Assembly (NCBI GenBank): GCA_019677205.1
Contig: JAAMXY010004251.1
Span: 1-20,408, forward strand
From: Pinguiococcus pyrenoidosus
Taxonomy: Eukaryota; Sar; Pinguiophyceae; Pinguiochrysidales; Pinguiochrysidaceae
DNA length: 20,408 nucleotides
Reading direction: 5' to 3'
Both the position numbers and the translations under genes were made by a program. The notes under the pieces are model-generated. The model was not told the DNA's origin. It ran no database searches and saw only the letters and a program-made list of their open reading frames with translations. Of this stretch, positions 1-11,900 are shown one piece after another; the stretch's first letter is position 1, and every line of letters starts with the position of its first letter.

Positions 1-236
1 CCCGGAACGTCTGCGTGGTGCAGGCGCCGGTTCTTGTTGCGCGCCCGGAGGGTTGCTCCGCGCCGCTTCCGCCCCTCAAGCGGTGCATCGCCTCGAGGTG
101 TGACCCGTCCCGAGCCGCACGTTTCGATCTCGTACAAAGCAGAAGCGCAGACTTTCACCTTGCCGCCGCTGGGGCGCCAGTTCTTCAACTTCTCGTCCGG
201 CAGCGGAAGGGCCTTCAGCTTTGCGGTTTGGCAAAG
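1..236. other. Left edge: upstream region of the transporter gene
   Basis: No protein of recognisable family is visible here. The stretch is GC-rich and is open in more than one + frame, as expected by chance at this GC. It most likely holds 5' UTR and promoter of the transporter whose probable start is the ATG at 237. Upstream in-frame ATGs (for example at 15) would only add a low-complexity Arg/Ala/Pro-rich extension, so they are not preferred. Confidence 0.45.
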
Positions 237-2248
237 ATGTGCGAGGCGTTGTCGCGGTGCCGGCGCTGGTGGACCGCGATCAATCAAAATGTGCAAGTCG
301 CTCTCCTACAAGCTGCAGGCACTGGCGTTGCGGACTCCATCTGGACGACAACGTAAGCGACGGACCCGGAACATCCACGGCCGCCCTGTCGGAAGCCGGC
401 CCCTAATGGATTTCCCCCCTTTGCGGCGCAGCGTTCTCTCCAGCTTTATCTTCGTCCTCGCGGACGACAGCAACACCGTCGTGGGCGTTATTGAGATGAT
501 CCAAGGCCTCACGACGCTGCTCGTCGCGCTGCCGATGGGCTGGCTTGCAGACCGCTTCTCCAAGGCAGGGGTCATTCGGGTCGGCGGCGTCTTCGCCATC
601 ATCGCTTTGATTGCCACCAGCGCAGTCGTAGTTCTGGCCAGCGACAAGGAAGACGCCAGTGCTGACGACAGGTGGGTGCAGTTGTCTCGGTCTTGCGGCC
701 CGAGGAGCCGCGGCAGGTCGCAGGAGCTCCGCACCAGCCGCATGGATCTGTTCTCACCGCCCGTCGTCTCCTTCGCCCAGAAACGTCAAGGCCCTGCTCT
801 TTGCGCTGGGCGGCTGTGCCTGCATCTGGGGCGTCGTTGATGCGGTCGTGCAGGGCCCCGCGCCTGCTCTTTTTGCAGACTCGCTGCCGTCGGGCAGTCG
901 CAGCAGGTGGTACACCTACACCTTCGTTGTAAACATGGCCGGTCGCACGGTTGGTCCGATCGTGACGATCGTGATGTTCAGCTTCTTTGGCGACACCTGG
1001 ACGCTACCCGAGATTCGCACGGTGTTCCTGGCCGGCATGCTGGTCGAGCTCATCAACGCACCGACGTTCTTCCTCTACGACGACTCGAAGGCCCTGGACC
1101 AGCAGCCGTCGGCTACCGACCTGTCCGAGTCGCTTCTGGAGGATGGAGAAGCCCAGCAAGACGGCGGGAAGAGCGCCAAGGTGGAAGCAAAAGAGCGCCC
1201 TCCTGCCATGCCTGGGAAAGGCTGCGTCGGTGAATGGCTTGGCATACGATCGCAACATGTGCCCTACATCATGTTCGCCAACGACGTTGTGGTGGCCTTT
1301 GGGTCGGGAATGACCATCAAGTTTTTCCCCCTCTTTTGGAAGGAGGAGGTCGGACTGAGTCCGTCCCAAGTACAGGCGATCTTCGTGCTGGTCCCGATCG
1401 CAATTGCCTTCAGCTCGACGGTGGCCACGCGCCTTTCCAGGCACATCGGAAGGATCTACGCCATGATCACCGTCAAGTTCATCGGCATCTCCTTCCTCAT
1501 TTTGATGATCTTCCTCAAGGATCGGGTCCCGGCACTTGCCTTGATTGCCTTCTACCTCATACGGACGGGACTCGTCAACTCGACATATCCCCTCGAGGAG
1601 TCGGTGCTCATGGACTTTGTGCCCGCCGATACGCGCGCAAGGTGGAAGTCCCTGCAAAGCGTCACGAGCTTTGGATGGTGCGGCAGTGCCGCGCTCGGTG
1701 GTGTACTAGGCGATAGTCACGGATACGATTTTACCTTTTTGATCACAGCGGCGCTGCAGGTAAAGCACCTCGGATAAGCTGTTCTATGGGATACCAGTAG
1801 TTCCGAAAGGGCTGACGCTTGTTGTTGCTATTGTGGTTGTTGTCGTCGCTGTTCTTCTTCTTCTTAGGGTATGGGCGCTTGCTTGCTTATTTTCATAGCG
1901 CATCTCGTGCCCTACGAGACCAGCGACGAAGCAGAAGGCGAGAAGCTGGCAGGGAAAGCAGGCTACGAAGCTCCTGCTCCGGACGACGCGTCGCTTCAGC
2001 CCACAACTAGCTTGCTAGGCGACGAGAGCTTTCTGAGCTTCCGCTGGCACGAGAATCGTGCTGGTGACGGGCAAGACTCGACGGAGATAGTGATTGACTT
2101 CGAAGGAGAGGGTGCTGCCGAAGGAGCCAGCGATGGCTTCACGTCGCCCCAGGGCATGATGAGTCCCGGGAGATTTGTGGAAGGCGGATATCACGTTGGA
2201 AAGGTTTCTGCTGGTGACGAAGACACGGATCAACAAAGAATAGAATGA
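237..2248 (+). CDS. Major facilitator superfamily (MFS) transporter, four exons, 571 aa
   Basis: Predicted 12-TM secondary transporter of the MFS; the substrate cannot be told. Exons are 237-352, 432-671, 781-1759 and 1868-2248, with introns of 79, 109 and 108 nt (GTAAGC, GTGGGT and GTAAAG donors; CAG, CAG and TAG acceptors; phases 2, 2, 0). The last acceptor follows a long pyrimidine tract. The joined frame is 1716 nt. TM1 is made only by joining exons 1 and 2 (IWTTT then VLSSFIFVLADD), which supports the first intron. The MFS motif A variant GWLADRFSK lies at residues ~75-83, in the TM2-TM3 loop. A hydrophilic acidic loop (~218-262) separates the two six-helix halves. After the last helix (GMGACLLIFIAHLVPYE, completed across intron 3) there is a ~110-residue acidic, presumably cytosolic tail. 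The start at 237 gives a short cytosolic N-terminus; an upstream start cannot be excluded. The family is clear but the subfamily is not. Confidence 0.9.
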
Positions 2249-2397
2249 GCAATGTGCTTGCAACCACCGACAACACTTCTTTGCGAAGAGTCGTGCTAAG
2301 CTTCCCAGCAGTCTTCGTCAGCTGTTATCCTGCTCTTTGGGCCGAGCAAAGCTGAACCAGGAGCTGGCAAGCCTGATCACCTCCCGCATCAAAGAAG
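2249..2397. other. Tail-to-tail intergenic gap between transporter and AP-4 epsilon genes
   Basis: Only 149 nt separate the two stop codons of these convergent genes. Both 3' UTRs and both polyadenylation signals must fit here or overlap as antisense. No AATAAA on either strand and no RNA gene was recognised. Confidence 0.6.
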
Positions 2398-5330
2398 CTA
2401 GAGGCCTGCAAACGGGTCGTCATTGTCCGCACTGTTCTGTGGCTCGATGCTCGGGGCAGCGGCGTTTGTGGGCTGCTCGTCTATTCCAAGCAGATCAATG
2501 AGCAGGGGGATGTCGCTTTCGGGAACAGGCTCGTCGAGAAGATCCTGCATCGAGGTCTGCGTCGATGTTTGCGGCTCTGGCGCGACCATTGGCTCAGGTG
2601 CCGATGCCTCGGCAGCCTCGGGAGCTCGCGCTTCGGCTTCGGGTGCAATCGCAGGCTGATCCGCACTCACGTCCGCAGGAGGTCCGCTTTTAGTCGGCGT
2701 CTTGACGCGTCTGGGAGCCGGCTGCCTGCGGCGGCGGCTCTGAGACGATCCACCGCTCGTGGATCCGCCAAAGAGCGCTGCCGCCCGTTGCTCCTTCTCG
2801 CGCTGCTCCTGCAACTCCAGCTCGCGATCCACGCTTGTTTGAGATTGCCAGGCCTCCGCTGGCTGCGCCTGGTAGCTTTCGCTCACGCTCGGAGTTGGCA
2901 TGCTCATCTTGATCTCCGCGGGAACGATCGGCGAAGGCGACGAACCCCCCGCCGGAAGTGCTTCCGTAGGCTTCGGCCTGCCCCACGGCCCCGCCCTCCT
3001 GGCAAGGGACGGTTTCGCAACCTGGGTGGCAGCAGGCAGCGTCGCTGGTCCGACCGCGTCCGGCGCAGCGGCCGTCTGAGTCGGCCTCACGAGCGGGGGA
3101 GGCTTCGGGTGCATCTCCGGCTTGGAGTAGGGCGTGAATGATAAGGTTACCGAGTCGTCGACCTCATCGTCCATGTTGTCGAAGTCCGGGGGCGAATACC
3201 GCGGGGCTCCCGCCTTGATGGCACCTTCCACGAAAGCGTTTAGGAAGGCCAGGGATTCGTCCACTTGGATGTCCTCGCTGCTCGCGTCCACGGGAACGAC
3301 CTGGACATACACCTCCGGCTTCTTGATCAGCGACAGCATCTGCAAGCAGCGTTCCTGCAGATTGACATCCTCCGACATGGTCCCTGCCTCGACAAACTCA
3401 AGCACCCCTCCGTCGCATTCCCCCGTGGTCGCAGTGAGCTTCATGATCGAGCTGACAAGCATGCACACGGTGTGCCGCCGATTCGGCTGGGCACGCAACG
3501 TCTCCGCGTACTTGGCTAGTTCCTGCATGACCTCCGCGCCGGTGCGGCTCTCCGCCCAGGAGCCGTACTCTCCCAAGGTCCAAGCGATGGCTTGGATCAC
3601 AATGTCCGGCAGAATCGTGCCCTCGTCGTTGCTCTCTTCCAGAACAACAAGGAAGGACTCGACGGCTCGGACGCACAGATCCTCGTTGTCATCCGTGCTG
3701 GCTTCCGCGAGGATCGACAGCAGGTCCTGCATGACGCTCTCCTGGACGAGGTCGCCGCAGATGATGAAGATGTCCGTCATGGTGTTGATGTACCACTCGT
3801 CGTTGGGAGCCAGCTTCTCTGCCACGCCAATGGCGTCGTGGCAGAGCTCCTTCTTCCGGAACTGGTCTCCTTCAACGCGCAGGGCTTCAATGAGCGTCTC
3901 CATGATGCCTTCGACGTTCTGCGCATTCGCCATTCGACATAGGAGGCTGAGCGCTTGCGTCCGCAGCGTCGGATCCGTGTCCTCAAGGCAGTCAATGACC
4001 GCCACCTGATACCGGTTGCCGATCGCCGGCCGGATCCGGACGATCGCGTTCAGGGCCTTGATGCCGATGTACTTGGAGTTCAGCGAGACGCTTTCCGCGG
4101 TCAGCAGCCGATTGACAAAGGAGGCGCTCTTCTCAAGGAGAGCGTCGTTGGGATAGATGGTCGTCGCACACTTGACGCATTCGTACACCACGGCGTTCGA
4201 GGCGTTGATGCCCATGTCGGAGCGCCGCATGACCTCTACGAGCACTTCGTACATGCCCTCGGAAGCGTCCTTGTCGCTCTTCCCGAGAAGGGACAGCAGT
4301 CGCACAATCTGCATCGTGATCCACGGCGCGGGCACCCGATGATAATCGAACTCCTTCGGCAGGCGGTGCTCGACGATCTGCTTCGCGATGCTGACCAGGC
4401 TGGGCACGAGATCCTTGAAGAAGTTGGCGTCCTTCCGGATGAGATACTCCAGTCCCGGAAGCGCGCACGCCATGACCGAGGGCTGCGCGTCACAGAGAGC
4501 GCGCCGGAAGGCATCCGCCGTCTCCATGACGATGCTGTAGTCGAGCATCGTGAACGAATGGAGCGTGCCCAGCGCCTTCTTGCGCACGTCCGTGTTGTCA
4601 TGGCGGGCGAGCCGCACGACAAGCCCAACAAGCGGGGGCACCATCTCTGGGGTGGCGAGAGTCGCAGCGGCTTGGAGCGCGCAAGAGACCTCCAAGAAGT
4701 TGCTCGACGCCAGATCCCGCTGCATCTGAGTGTTGTGGGGAGATGGTGGTCACGGCAGGCTTGGTCGCTCGTTTCGTCGGGCACAAGTCCAGTACCTGGT
4801 TGACCAGCATGACGCGAAAGACATTGTCCGGCGCGAGGAAGATCCCACACGCCAGGTATCCCGTCCTCTTTTCATGGATCTAGATAGGGGGGAAAAATAA
4901 ACGAAACCAGAAGCGAAACCAGAAGCGAAACCAGAAGCGAAAGCGTTAGTGAAGGAAGAGTTTCCTTTCCACGAATCCCGCTGGCAACCATTCCGTCGGC
5001 TCATGAATACGCATTGACGATGAATACGCATTGACTACGAACCTTGGAGGACGCTGCTAGTTCCACCGCCTTCATGTGCCCGAACTGGGCATCATGGCCC
5101 AACATCTCGAGGTAGATACACCGAACGACGAACTCCTTGAGCCGATTCCGCGGCAGCGCGGCGGAGCCTTTGAGCTTCTCCTTCAAGTTCCGGGCCTCCT
5201 TCGCCATGATCTCGTTCTCTTCCTGCTTGCTGTAGGTCTCGCCGACCGATTTGATCAGCTTGTAGAACTCGTGGGAGATGTGGGAGGCGTTGTGGCCCAT
5301 CATGATCTGTCCAACCGCGTCCGAATACAT
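2398..5330 (-). CDS. AP4E1: AP-4 adaptor complex epsilon (large) subunit, three exons, 899 aa
   Basis: Large subunit of the AP-4 coat complex, which sorts cargo from the trans-Golgi network. Exons read downward are 5330-5043, 4879-4796 and 4725-2398; introns are 4880-5042 (163 nt) and 4726-4795 (70 nt), both phase 0 and GT-AG. The joined frame is 2700 nt. The trunk (adaptin N-terminal, HEAT-like solenoid) runs from about residue 15 to 600. It shows epsilon-family landmarks: EMLGHDAQFGHMKAVEL, then KRTGYLACGIFL across junction 1, VNQ-MQRDLASSN across junction 2, LPKEFDYHRVPAPW, and QVAVIDCLEDTDPTLR. This alignment confirms both introns. Beyond ~620 comes a low-complexity Pro/Ala/Ser/Glu hinge that runs to the stop; no folded appendage (ear) domain is seen. 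The C-terminus carries LLGID (869-873), which fits the clathrin-box consensus, and DPF (894-896). The start ATG at 5330 is the first in frame after a plausible upstream AG; ATGs at 5303 and 5300 are alternatives. The N-terminal ATG at 5438 would add a non-adaptin-like extension. Confidence 0.93.
4903..4938. repeat. Three perfect 12-nt tandem repeats inside AP-4 epsilon intron 1
   Basis: The unit GAAACCAGAAGC occurs three times head to tail at 4903-4914, 4915-4926 and 4927-4938, followed by a partial fourth copy. It sits near the 3' end of the intron (gene on the minus strand), upstream of the acceptor at 4880. On the coding strand it reads as a GCTTCTGGTTTC repeat, which is fairly pyrimidine-rich and could serve as an extended polypyrimidine tract. 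Confidence 0.9.
5003..5035. repeat. 16-nt direct repeat inside AP-4 epsilon intron 1, near the donor
   Basis: ATGAATACGCATTGAC occurs at 5003-5018 and again at 5020-5035, separated by one base. It lies 7 nt inside the donor of the same intron that carries the 12-nt triplication. Confidence 0.9.
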
Positions 5331-5900
5331 TGTGTTGATTCCAGCTCCTGAGACACAGCTCAACCGCACGACTCCGCTTCCCCCCTCAGTTACAAAATAA
5401 ATCGAGCAACGACGCCCCAAAACGCAGGTCTTCGGCAACCGGTGTCCTACACGGAGGGTGTGCGCGCCCAGCTCGCAGATCTTCCGTGGGATTTGGCTTG
5501 TGCTTCATTGTATGCACATATTGTGTATAAAAATTATTTATTTTTTGTTTTACTATAAAGTACATGCATTGAATTGTTACTAATTTTGAATTAAGAAAAT
5601 TGAAATTGTATTTTGATGCCTTTTTGTGAATCTGTCACGTGGAATTTGAAAAGAGAAAGAACAATCGGTGTCGTCGGCTTTTTCCCGCCCTCTTTGCATC
5701 AGCGCCACTTTCGAGGCTGAAAACTTCTTCGACCTTCCCAAGAGCAAGGTTGCTGACTGCGCAGCAGCAATCTGGGGGAGGTTTACGTAGCAGCTTGGAC
5801 GCAATAGCAGCATCTTTCCCCTGAAGATCCACCGCAAGCCACTGCTACCTTTCCCTGCTACCGCCACTGTGACGGCTACGGCCACTGCGCGTGCTGCACA
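5331..5900. promoter_or_regulatory. Head-to-head intergenic region, probable divergent promoter
   Basis: The 570 nt between the start codons of AP-4 epsilon (-) and the EF-hand giant (+) contain no supported gene. Most of the locus is GC-rich, but about 5510-5640 is strongly AT-rich, with TATA-like strings at 5526-5532 (TATAAAA) and 5554-5560 (TATAAAG). The part from ~5640 to 5900 is likely 5' UTR of the + gene. Promoter function is inferred from position and base composition only. Confidence 0.45.
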
Positions 5901-8900
5901 ATGTCAGACACGGATTGGGAGGACCGATACCGAAAGGTGCTGGAGCAGCGCAACGAGCTCCAGCAGCGCTGCAATGATCAGGAGGTCACGATCCGACGCA
6001 TCAATACCCGGCTTGCTCAGATCGAGAACAACATCGCAGCCAAGCAGCGCCTCGAGGCCAGTGGCGTTCGGCCTACGAGCCAGCCCCGCAATCGAGAGAA
6101 CGAGCAGCTTATCGAGGACCTCTTCAAGCGCAATAACGAGCTGATGAAGAAGAACCAAGAGCTCATGCGAGGGCACAAGAAGCTAGCGACGGAGCTGGAG
6201 AAGAAGAAGCGGGAGCTCGCGCGAAAGTTCGCTGGCCGGACCAGGTCGGGCACCGCGCCAGGCAGGAGGAAGGCGGGCGACGCAACAGCTGCCGGCGAGA
6301 CGGAGAACAAGTCCGTCACGCAGCTGAACAAGCTCGTCGCGCAGCTACGTACGCATCTGCAGAATGCAGAGACCATGCGGGACAAGTTGAAGCAGGAGAA
6401 TGCCCGCCTCAGAGGGCTTTCGAAAGATGTGGCGACGCAGCCGACTGCTGCGATGCAGGAGCTGGCGACCGCTGCGGCCATGGCAGGGGAGCGCATCTCG
6501 ATCGGCAGCGAAAACGAAGAGATCCTTGCGCTCCAGCGCGAAGTCCGAGAGTCCCACGCTCGGTACCAACTGCTGCAGACGCGCTACGATCACGTCGAGG
6601 CCAAGATGAAGGCGCACCTGGAGCTGCACGGCGGATCCTTCGAGCAGATGGAAGAGATGAACAAGCAGGTGCGCGATCTCCGCCGTGCGCTGGAGCAGGC
6701 AGTGGAGGACAAGGAGACCGCGCAGGAGCGCGCAGGCCAGGCGGCTGACTTGATGGACCGGGTCCGGGAGCTGGAGCAGAGCAATCGGGAGCGTGAAGAC
6801 GAGATCCAACGGCTCTGCCAGTCGCCCTTCATCTCCGAGGCATACGAGAATCAGGAAAGGATGCGACGACTGGAAAGTGCCGAGGAGCGGGAGAAACAGC
6901 AGAAGCTCCAGATCTCTCACCTTCGCGAGACCGCACAGACGTACCACAACGCCCTGACACAGCTTCAGAACAAGGCTAACGCGCTGATGGCAGAGAAGGA
7001 GGTCGCGGTTCGGGAGCTCGATGCCCTGAGGATCAAGATTCGCGAATCGGAAACGAGCGCGGAGCTGCTGAATGCCATGCCAAGCTCGTTCTCGCTCATC
7101 TACGGCGACGACGTCAACCCGGTCGAGCTGGAGAAGGCCCTCGCGATGATCCGGCGGCGCCATGAGAACCCGACGGCCATGTCGTTCCTGGAAGGCGGGG
7201 AGGGGGAAGAAGACACGGTTCCCAGCCTTCGAAGACGCCTCCAGGAGCTGCAGATCCGAAACCTCGAGCTCCAGCGGGAGGTGGAGAGAACGGAGCGGAT
7301 GCTCAAGGCTCAGACGAAGATCAATCGCGAGCTGCACGTGGAGGTTGAGGAAGTGAGCAAGACGACCAACGCCAGCAAGATGGAGCTGCAAGTGCAGCTG
7401 GCGGAGGCGGAGGCCGAGCGCGACCGCGGCAAGCAGCGGATCCAGATGCTGGAGGCGCAGGTCAAGCAGCATCTCTACTCCATCCAGCATGGAGCGAAGT
7501 CGATGGGACCTGCCCTTGCCCTGCCCATGGACGAGGAGGACGAAAGCATGGCGGACACCGCCTACGCCGCAGACCTGGCGGCGGACATAGGCCCTGATGA
7601 GAACATCGTGGAGGTCTGGATCCGCCGGGTGGAGCTCAAGGACGGCTCGTTGGAAGACGCTTCAAGCACCTTCTGCATCATTGATTTCTACGACTTCGAG
7701 TCCGTTGCCACGCCGATCATGACGGGGCTGGAGCCTGCCTTCGACTTCGCGACGACCTACAAGGTTTCGCTGGACGACTTCTTCCTCCGCTTCTTGGCCA
7801 CCGAGAGCTTGACGGTCGAGCTCAACCTTACCAAGCGCGGCGCCGACTTTGACATTCTCGCAAGAGCTCAGGTTCCGCTGGGAAGCATGCTGGAAGCCTA
7901 TCGACCGGTGCTGGTCCTGAGCCACGAACCCCTGTACAGTTTGCGCAGCGGCACCATACTTGGCCACGTGCACCTGGAGGTGCGCCTCGCCGTTCCCGTC
8001 GTCGAGCTGTACCGCATGTTCCTGCGGAACCACCCGGAGGAGCGCGCAGGCATCGAAGAGACCGTGCGGAATCGGGTGCGAAGCATCAAAGCCGACGGCG
8101 GCGTGGGCCTCGCGAGCGAAGCCGCGCTGCTCAACAACGAGTTGAAAGTGACCATCGTCAAGGTGGAAGACCTTCCGAAACGCGCGCGCAAAGGAGGGAA
8201 CCCCGACCCCTACGTACACTACAAGCTTCTGGGCTTCGGAGACACGTTCACTGAAATCGCACGTGGCGTCCGGTCGCACCGCTTCAACGAGACGCACGCC
8301 TTCGGCGTCGTGACCGACCAGCGCCTGCTCCGTCTCCTCAAGTCCGAAGTGCTGGAAGTCACGGTACTGGATGACGTCGCCACCGACGGTGGAGCGGCGG
8401 ATATCGTGCCGTCGCTGTCAGCCAAGCGCCTCCGATCGTTGCCGGGAACGGTGCAGGAGGCGCTCAAGGCGCTCCTGCTAGACGAAGCCAAGTTGCTTGA
8501 ACTGTTTGGCAATCGCGAGGGCCGCACCAAAGGTGTGGTGAGCACCAGCGACTTCGTCGCCGTTCTGGCGCAGCTTGACTTTGCCGGCTCCGGCGCGGAC
8601 CTGGACGCCGCCGCGGAGGCCTTTGACTTGGCAGGAGACGGCTTGATTGAGTATGCAGAGGTTGTAGAGACGCTGCGCTCCGCCACGGAGGGGGAGGATG
8701 AAGAGGATGCTCTGCTCGGTGAGGCGTCGGTGCCGCTGGCGCCGCTGGCTGAGGGTGAACCAGTGAGTCAGGAGGTGGAGCTGAGCGACGGCGGCGCCAT
8801 CCAGATCCATATGGAGTGGGCGCGGCCACTTCTGGGAAATGCCGAGAAGCGCCCGAGCGCATTGTGCGGGACGGAGGTGGAGGCGTTGCTGGAAAAGTTC

Positions 8901-11900
8901 AGTCCGGTGAAGGATGGGAGGGTCGACTACTTTGCGATGCGAGACTTTGTCGATCCTCCGCCCACGATCCAGCGCTGCTTGGAACGCATCCACGACTTCC
9001 TGAGCCTGCGACTGCAAGATCACGGCGAAGACGCGCGCACCGTCTTCCATTTCCTCGGCGGAGCCGACGCCAGGATTCTGTCCGACGCTTTCGTGTCTGG
9101 GCTGCTCCGTTCCAAGTTGCAGTTGGGCCTCCACGCTGACGAGCTCGAGAGCTGCTTTCGCTTCCTGGACCCGCAGGCCAGTGGCTTCATCACACTGGAT
9201 GCCTTCTTGGAGTTCGCGCGGCCGGTGCCGGCGTTCTTCCAGGCGGTGATCCAGAAGCTTCGCGGCAAGGTGAACGAGAGGCGGCAGCTGGGGTTGGAGC
9301 CTTTCCAGCCTTTCATCCGGATGGATCCATCCGGCACCGGAAAAGTGACTCGAAGAGAGTGCAAGATGGCGCTGCGAGAGCTGGGCTTCACGCTGGTAGA
9401 TGAGCCGGAGCCGGAGGTGGAGGACCGCAAGCGCCAGGGCTTTGGTGCCGACGCGGAAGATGATGTTCTGGAGCCAGACGTCAAGGTGGCGACGCATCTG
9501 CGCCACGACGACGAGCGTCGCGTCCAGGAAGAGCGGCGCGAGTTCCAGGAACGCATCGACGCTCAGTACAAACGCATGGAACGCCTCGCGCCCAGCAAGG
9601 CCTTTGCGATGGGGGAGGACCATGCAACCGCGGCTCTTGCAGGTGATCCCGATCCCGTCGAGGAGGGCAAGGAGCGAATCGACGTCTCCGGCGTCACTCC
9701 TGCGGTAGCGGCGCGGAGTACAGCGTCTCTTTTAGATGAAGACGAGGATGGCGACCACGAAGGTCGGGAGCCACAGCATATCAGCGGCGACGAGCCTGGC
9801 GGAGTCGTGTTGCGACAAGAGAGACTTGATGGTGCCCACACCCACGCAAGGGAGCTGACCACCGAGAAGGCGCGCGGGACAGCGTTGCACATCGTGGAGG
9901 CCGAGCGCCAGCTCCGCAGCAGCCTCGACAAGCTCAAGGGCGTTCGTGCGCTGCCGCACTTCGCCACCACCTTCCTGGGTCTCGACACGCAGACCGGCCC
10001 GACGGGCCGCTGCACAAGAAAGCAGTTCCTGTCTGCCCTGGCACAGCATACGGATTCTCTGAGGCTCAGCGGCGCGGCGCAGCGGGGCTTGTGCCGACAC
10101 TTTGACGTGAACCTGGATGCTTTCGTGCAAGACGCAGCGGCGCCGGATGAGCGTGCCATCGACTACCGCGCCTTCCTGCGCTTCGTGGAGTTCCAGGCGC
10201 CGACGCCGGCGGCAGGTCTGTCGGCCATGCGCGAGATGCAGCTGCCGCCCAGAGCCATGAGCGTCTTCAAGGCCAAAGAGATGCGCACGCGAAGCGGATA
10301 CGTCAGCAACGAGGCCTTCGTCGACTGCCTTCGCGAACTGGGGTACCAACATCTCAGCGCGTCCACGGTGGCATCCGTGGCGTTTCTCTTTCAACTCCAC
10401 CGCAATCTCAGCAGCACGGGTCGCTCCAGCTCGGACGTCAACTACGTCGCCTTCCTGGCCTTCGTGGCGGAGCAAAAGGCGCAGAAAGAAGTGGTCGAAG
10501 CGGAGATCTTGCTAAGGCGGCGGATCCTGGAGGCGGCTGGCCTGAAAGACGCAGACGCAGATGATGACAGCACTCTTCCGGCGCTGCGCGCCATTTTCAG
10601 CAAGTTCCAAGCACACGGCGGAGGCGTCCAGACCATGGGGGTCTGCGACTTGAACGACTGGTGCGTCGGCGTCGAGGCGCTGTGCCACTCGCAGATCAGC
10701 ACCGCGATGAGTGAGAGACTCTACGCCCGGCTGGATCCCTTCGCAGAAGGCGTCACCTTCGAAGACTTTGTCCACTACGCACGAGACAAGGCGTTCAGTA
10801 GTCGAAACGCCATCGGCGCCCTTGACGTCGTCGACATTCGCAAGAAGCTGCACCTCTGCCGCACGGCGGCCGCTGACGAGGGCTCTCCCAGCACGATTGA
10901 AGTGGACCGGTGCTTCCAACACTACGACTGGCGTGGCAGTGGCCGCCTCGACGAGTTGTGCTTTCGAGAGGCCTGCGTCCTGGCCGGCTTCACGCTCACG
11001 GCCGCCGACTGCGCCAAGCTGGTCCAGGAGTTGGGGGATGGCGCCACCATCCCCTACGCCGCCTTCCTCAAGATGGCGACGCCGCCGCTGCTGTCCAGCC
11101 GCAGAGGGGATGTGGGTGATGACCACTTCGAGGCGCTGGAGTCCATGCGAGCGGCGATTCGGACGGCGCACGCCGCTGGCGCGCCGGTGCTGGAAGTGTT
11201 CCAGAGCCACGAAAGCGAGAGCGGGTGCATGTCGGTAGCGGCCTTGGTAGAAGCCATGGCCGTTCTTGGGCACTCACTGGTAAAGCGCGAAGCCAAGATC
11301 GTTGCGGAGGCCTACGGCGACGGCCGAGGAGAGGTGCTGTGGCAGGACTTTGTCGACTCCGCCATCGAGGTGCAGACGGTGAAGTCGGTGCCGGAGCTGC
11401 TCATCCAAGTGCGGAAGGAGCTGCTGCGGCTGGACCCCGAAGCCACCGCGCTGCGCGTGGCGTTCGAGAGAAAGGACCTTGGGAACACTGGGCGCATCGA
11501 GCGCGGCGCCTTCCAGAGAGCCTTGGCGCACGTGGGCATGTCCATCAAGCCGAGAGAAGCGCTGCAGCTTGCCGGCGCCTTCGCGGCGGGAGCGCAGGTG
11601 GCCTATCGTGAGTTCCTGGATGCCCTACGCCTCGTGAGCGCCACCGCCGCACCGGACACGCTCCACTACACCTACCAGCTGGGCAGCCAACGCGCCAAGG
11701 GAAGCACGGTGCTGTCGAGATACCCATCCAGTTGCATGGAACGCTTTGCGGACGTGCTGCAGACGGCGATTCGCAAAGGCATCGACTACCGCTTTACGTT
11801 CGAGCATCACGACGACAAGTTGACGGGCTTCCTGAGCGTGCCCGAGTTCCGCAGCGCCTTGTACGCGCTGTACAGCGACCTCACGGACGGCGAGGAGGAC

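Noticed and set aside
34-840. Long + open frame as a complete 268-aa protein
   Set aside because: Only 432-671 of it aligns with a transporter. The rest is intron and 5' sequence read through, and TM1 is completed only by splicing from another frame.
5331-5438. N-terminal extension of AP-4 epsilon from ATG 5438
   Set aside because: The extra 36 residues do not resemble adaptins, and a plausible splice acceptor (CTCAG) lies between them and the ATG at 5330.
6345-7490. 381-codon minus-strand open frame
   Set aside because: It is the Leu/His/Arg-rich mirror of the coiled-coil coding region and has no domain of its own.
8478-9623. 381-codon open frame on the minus strand
   Set aside because: It lies opposite the C2/EF-hand coding exon, is low-complexity, and arises from GC-rich codon bias on the other strand.
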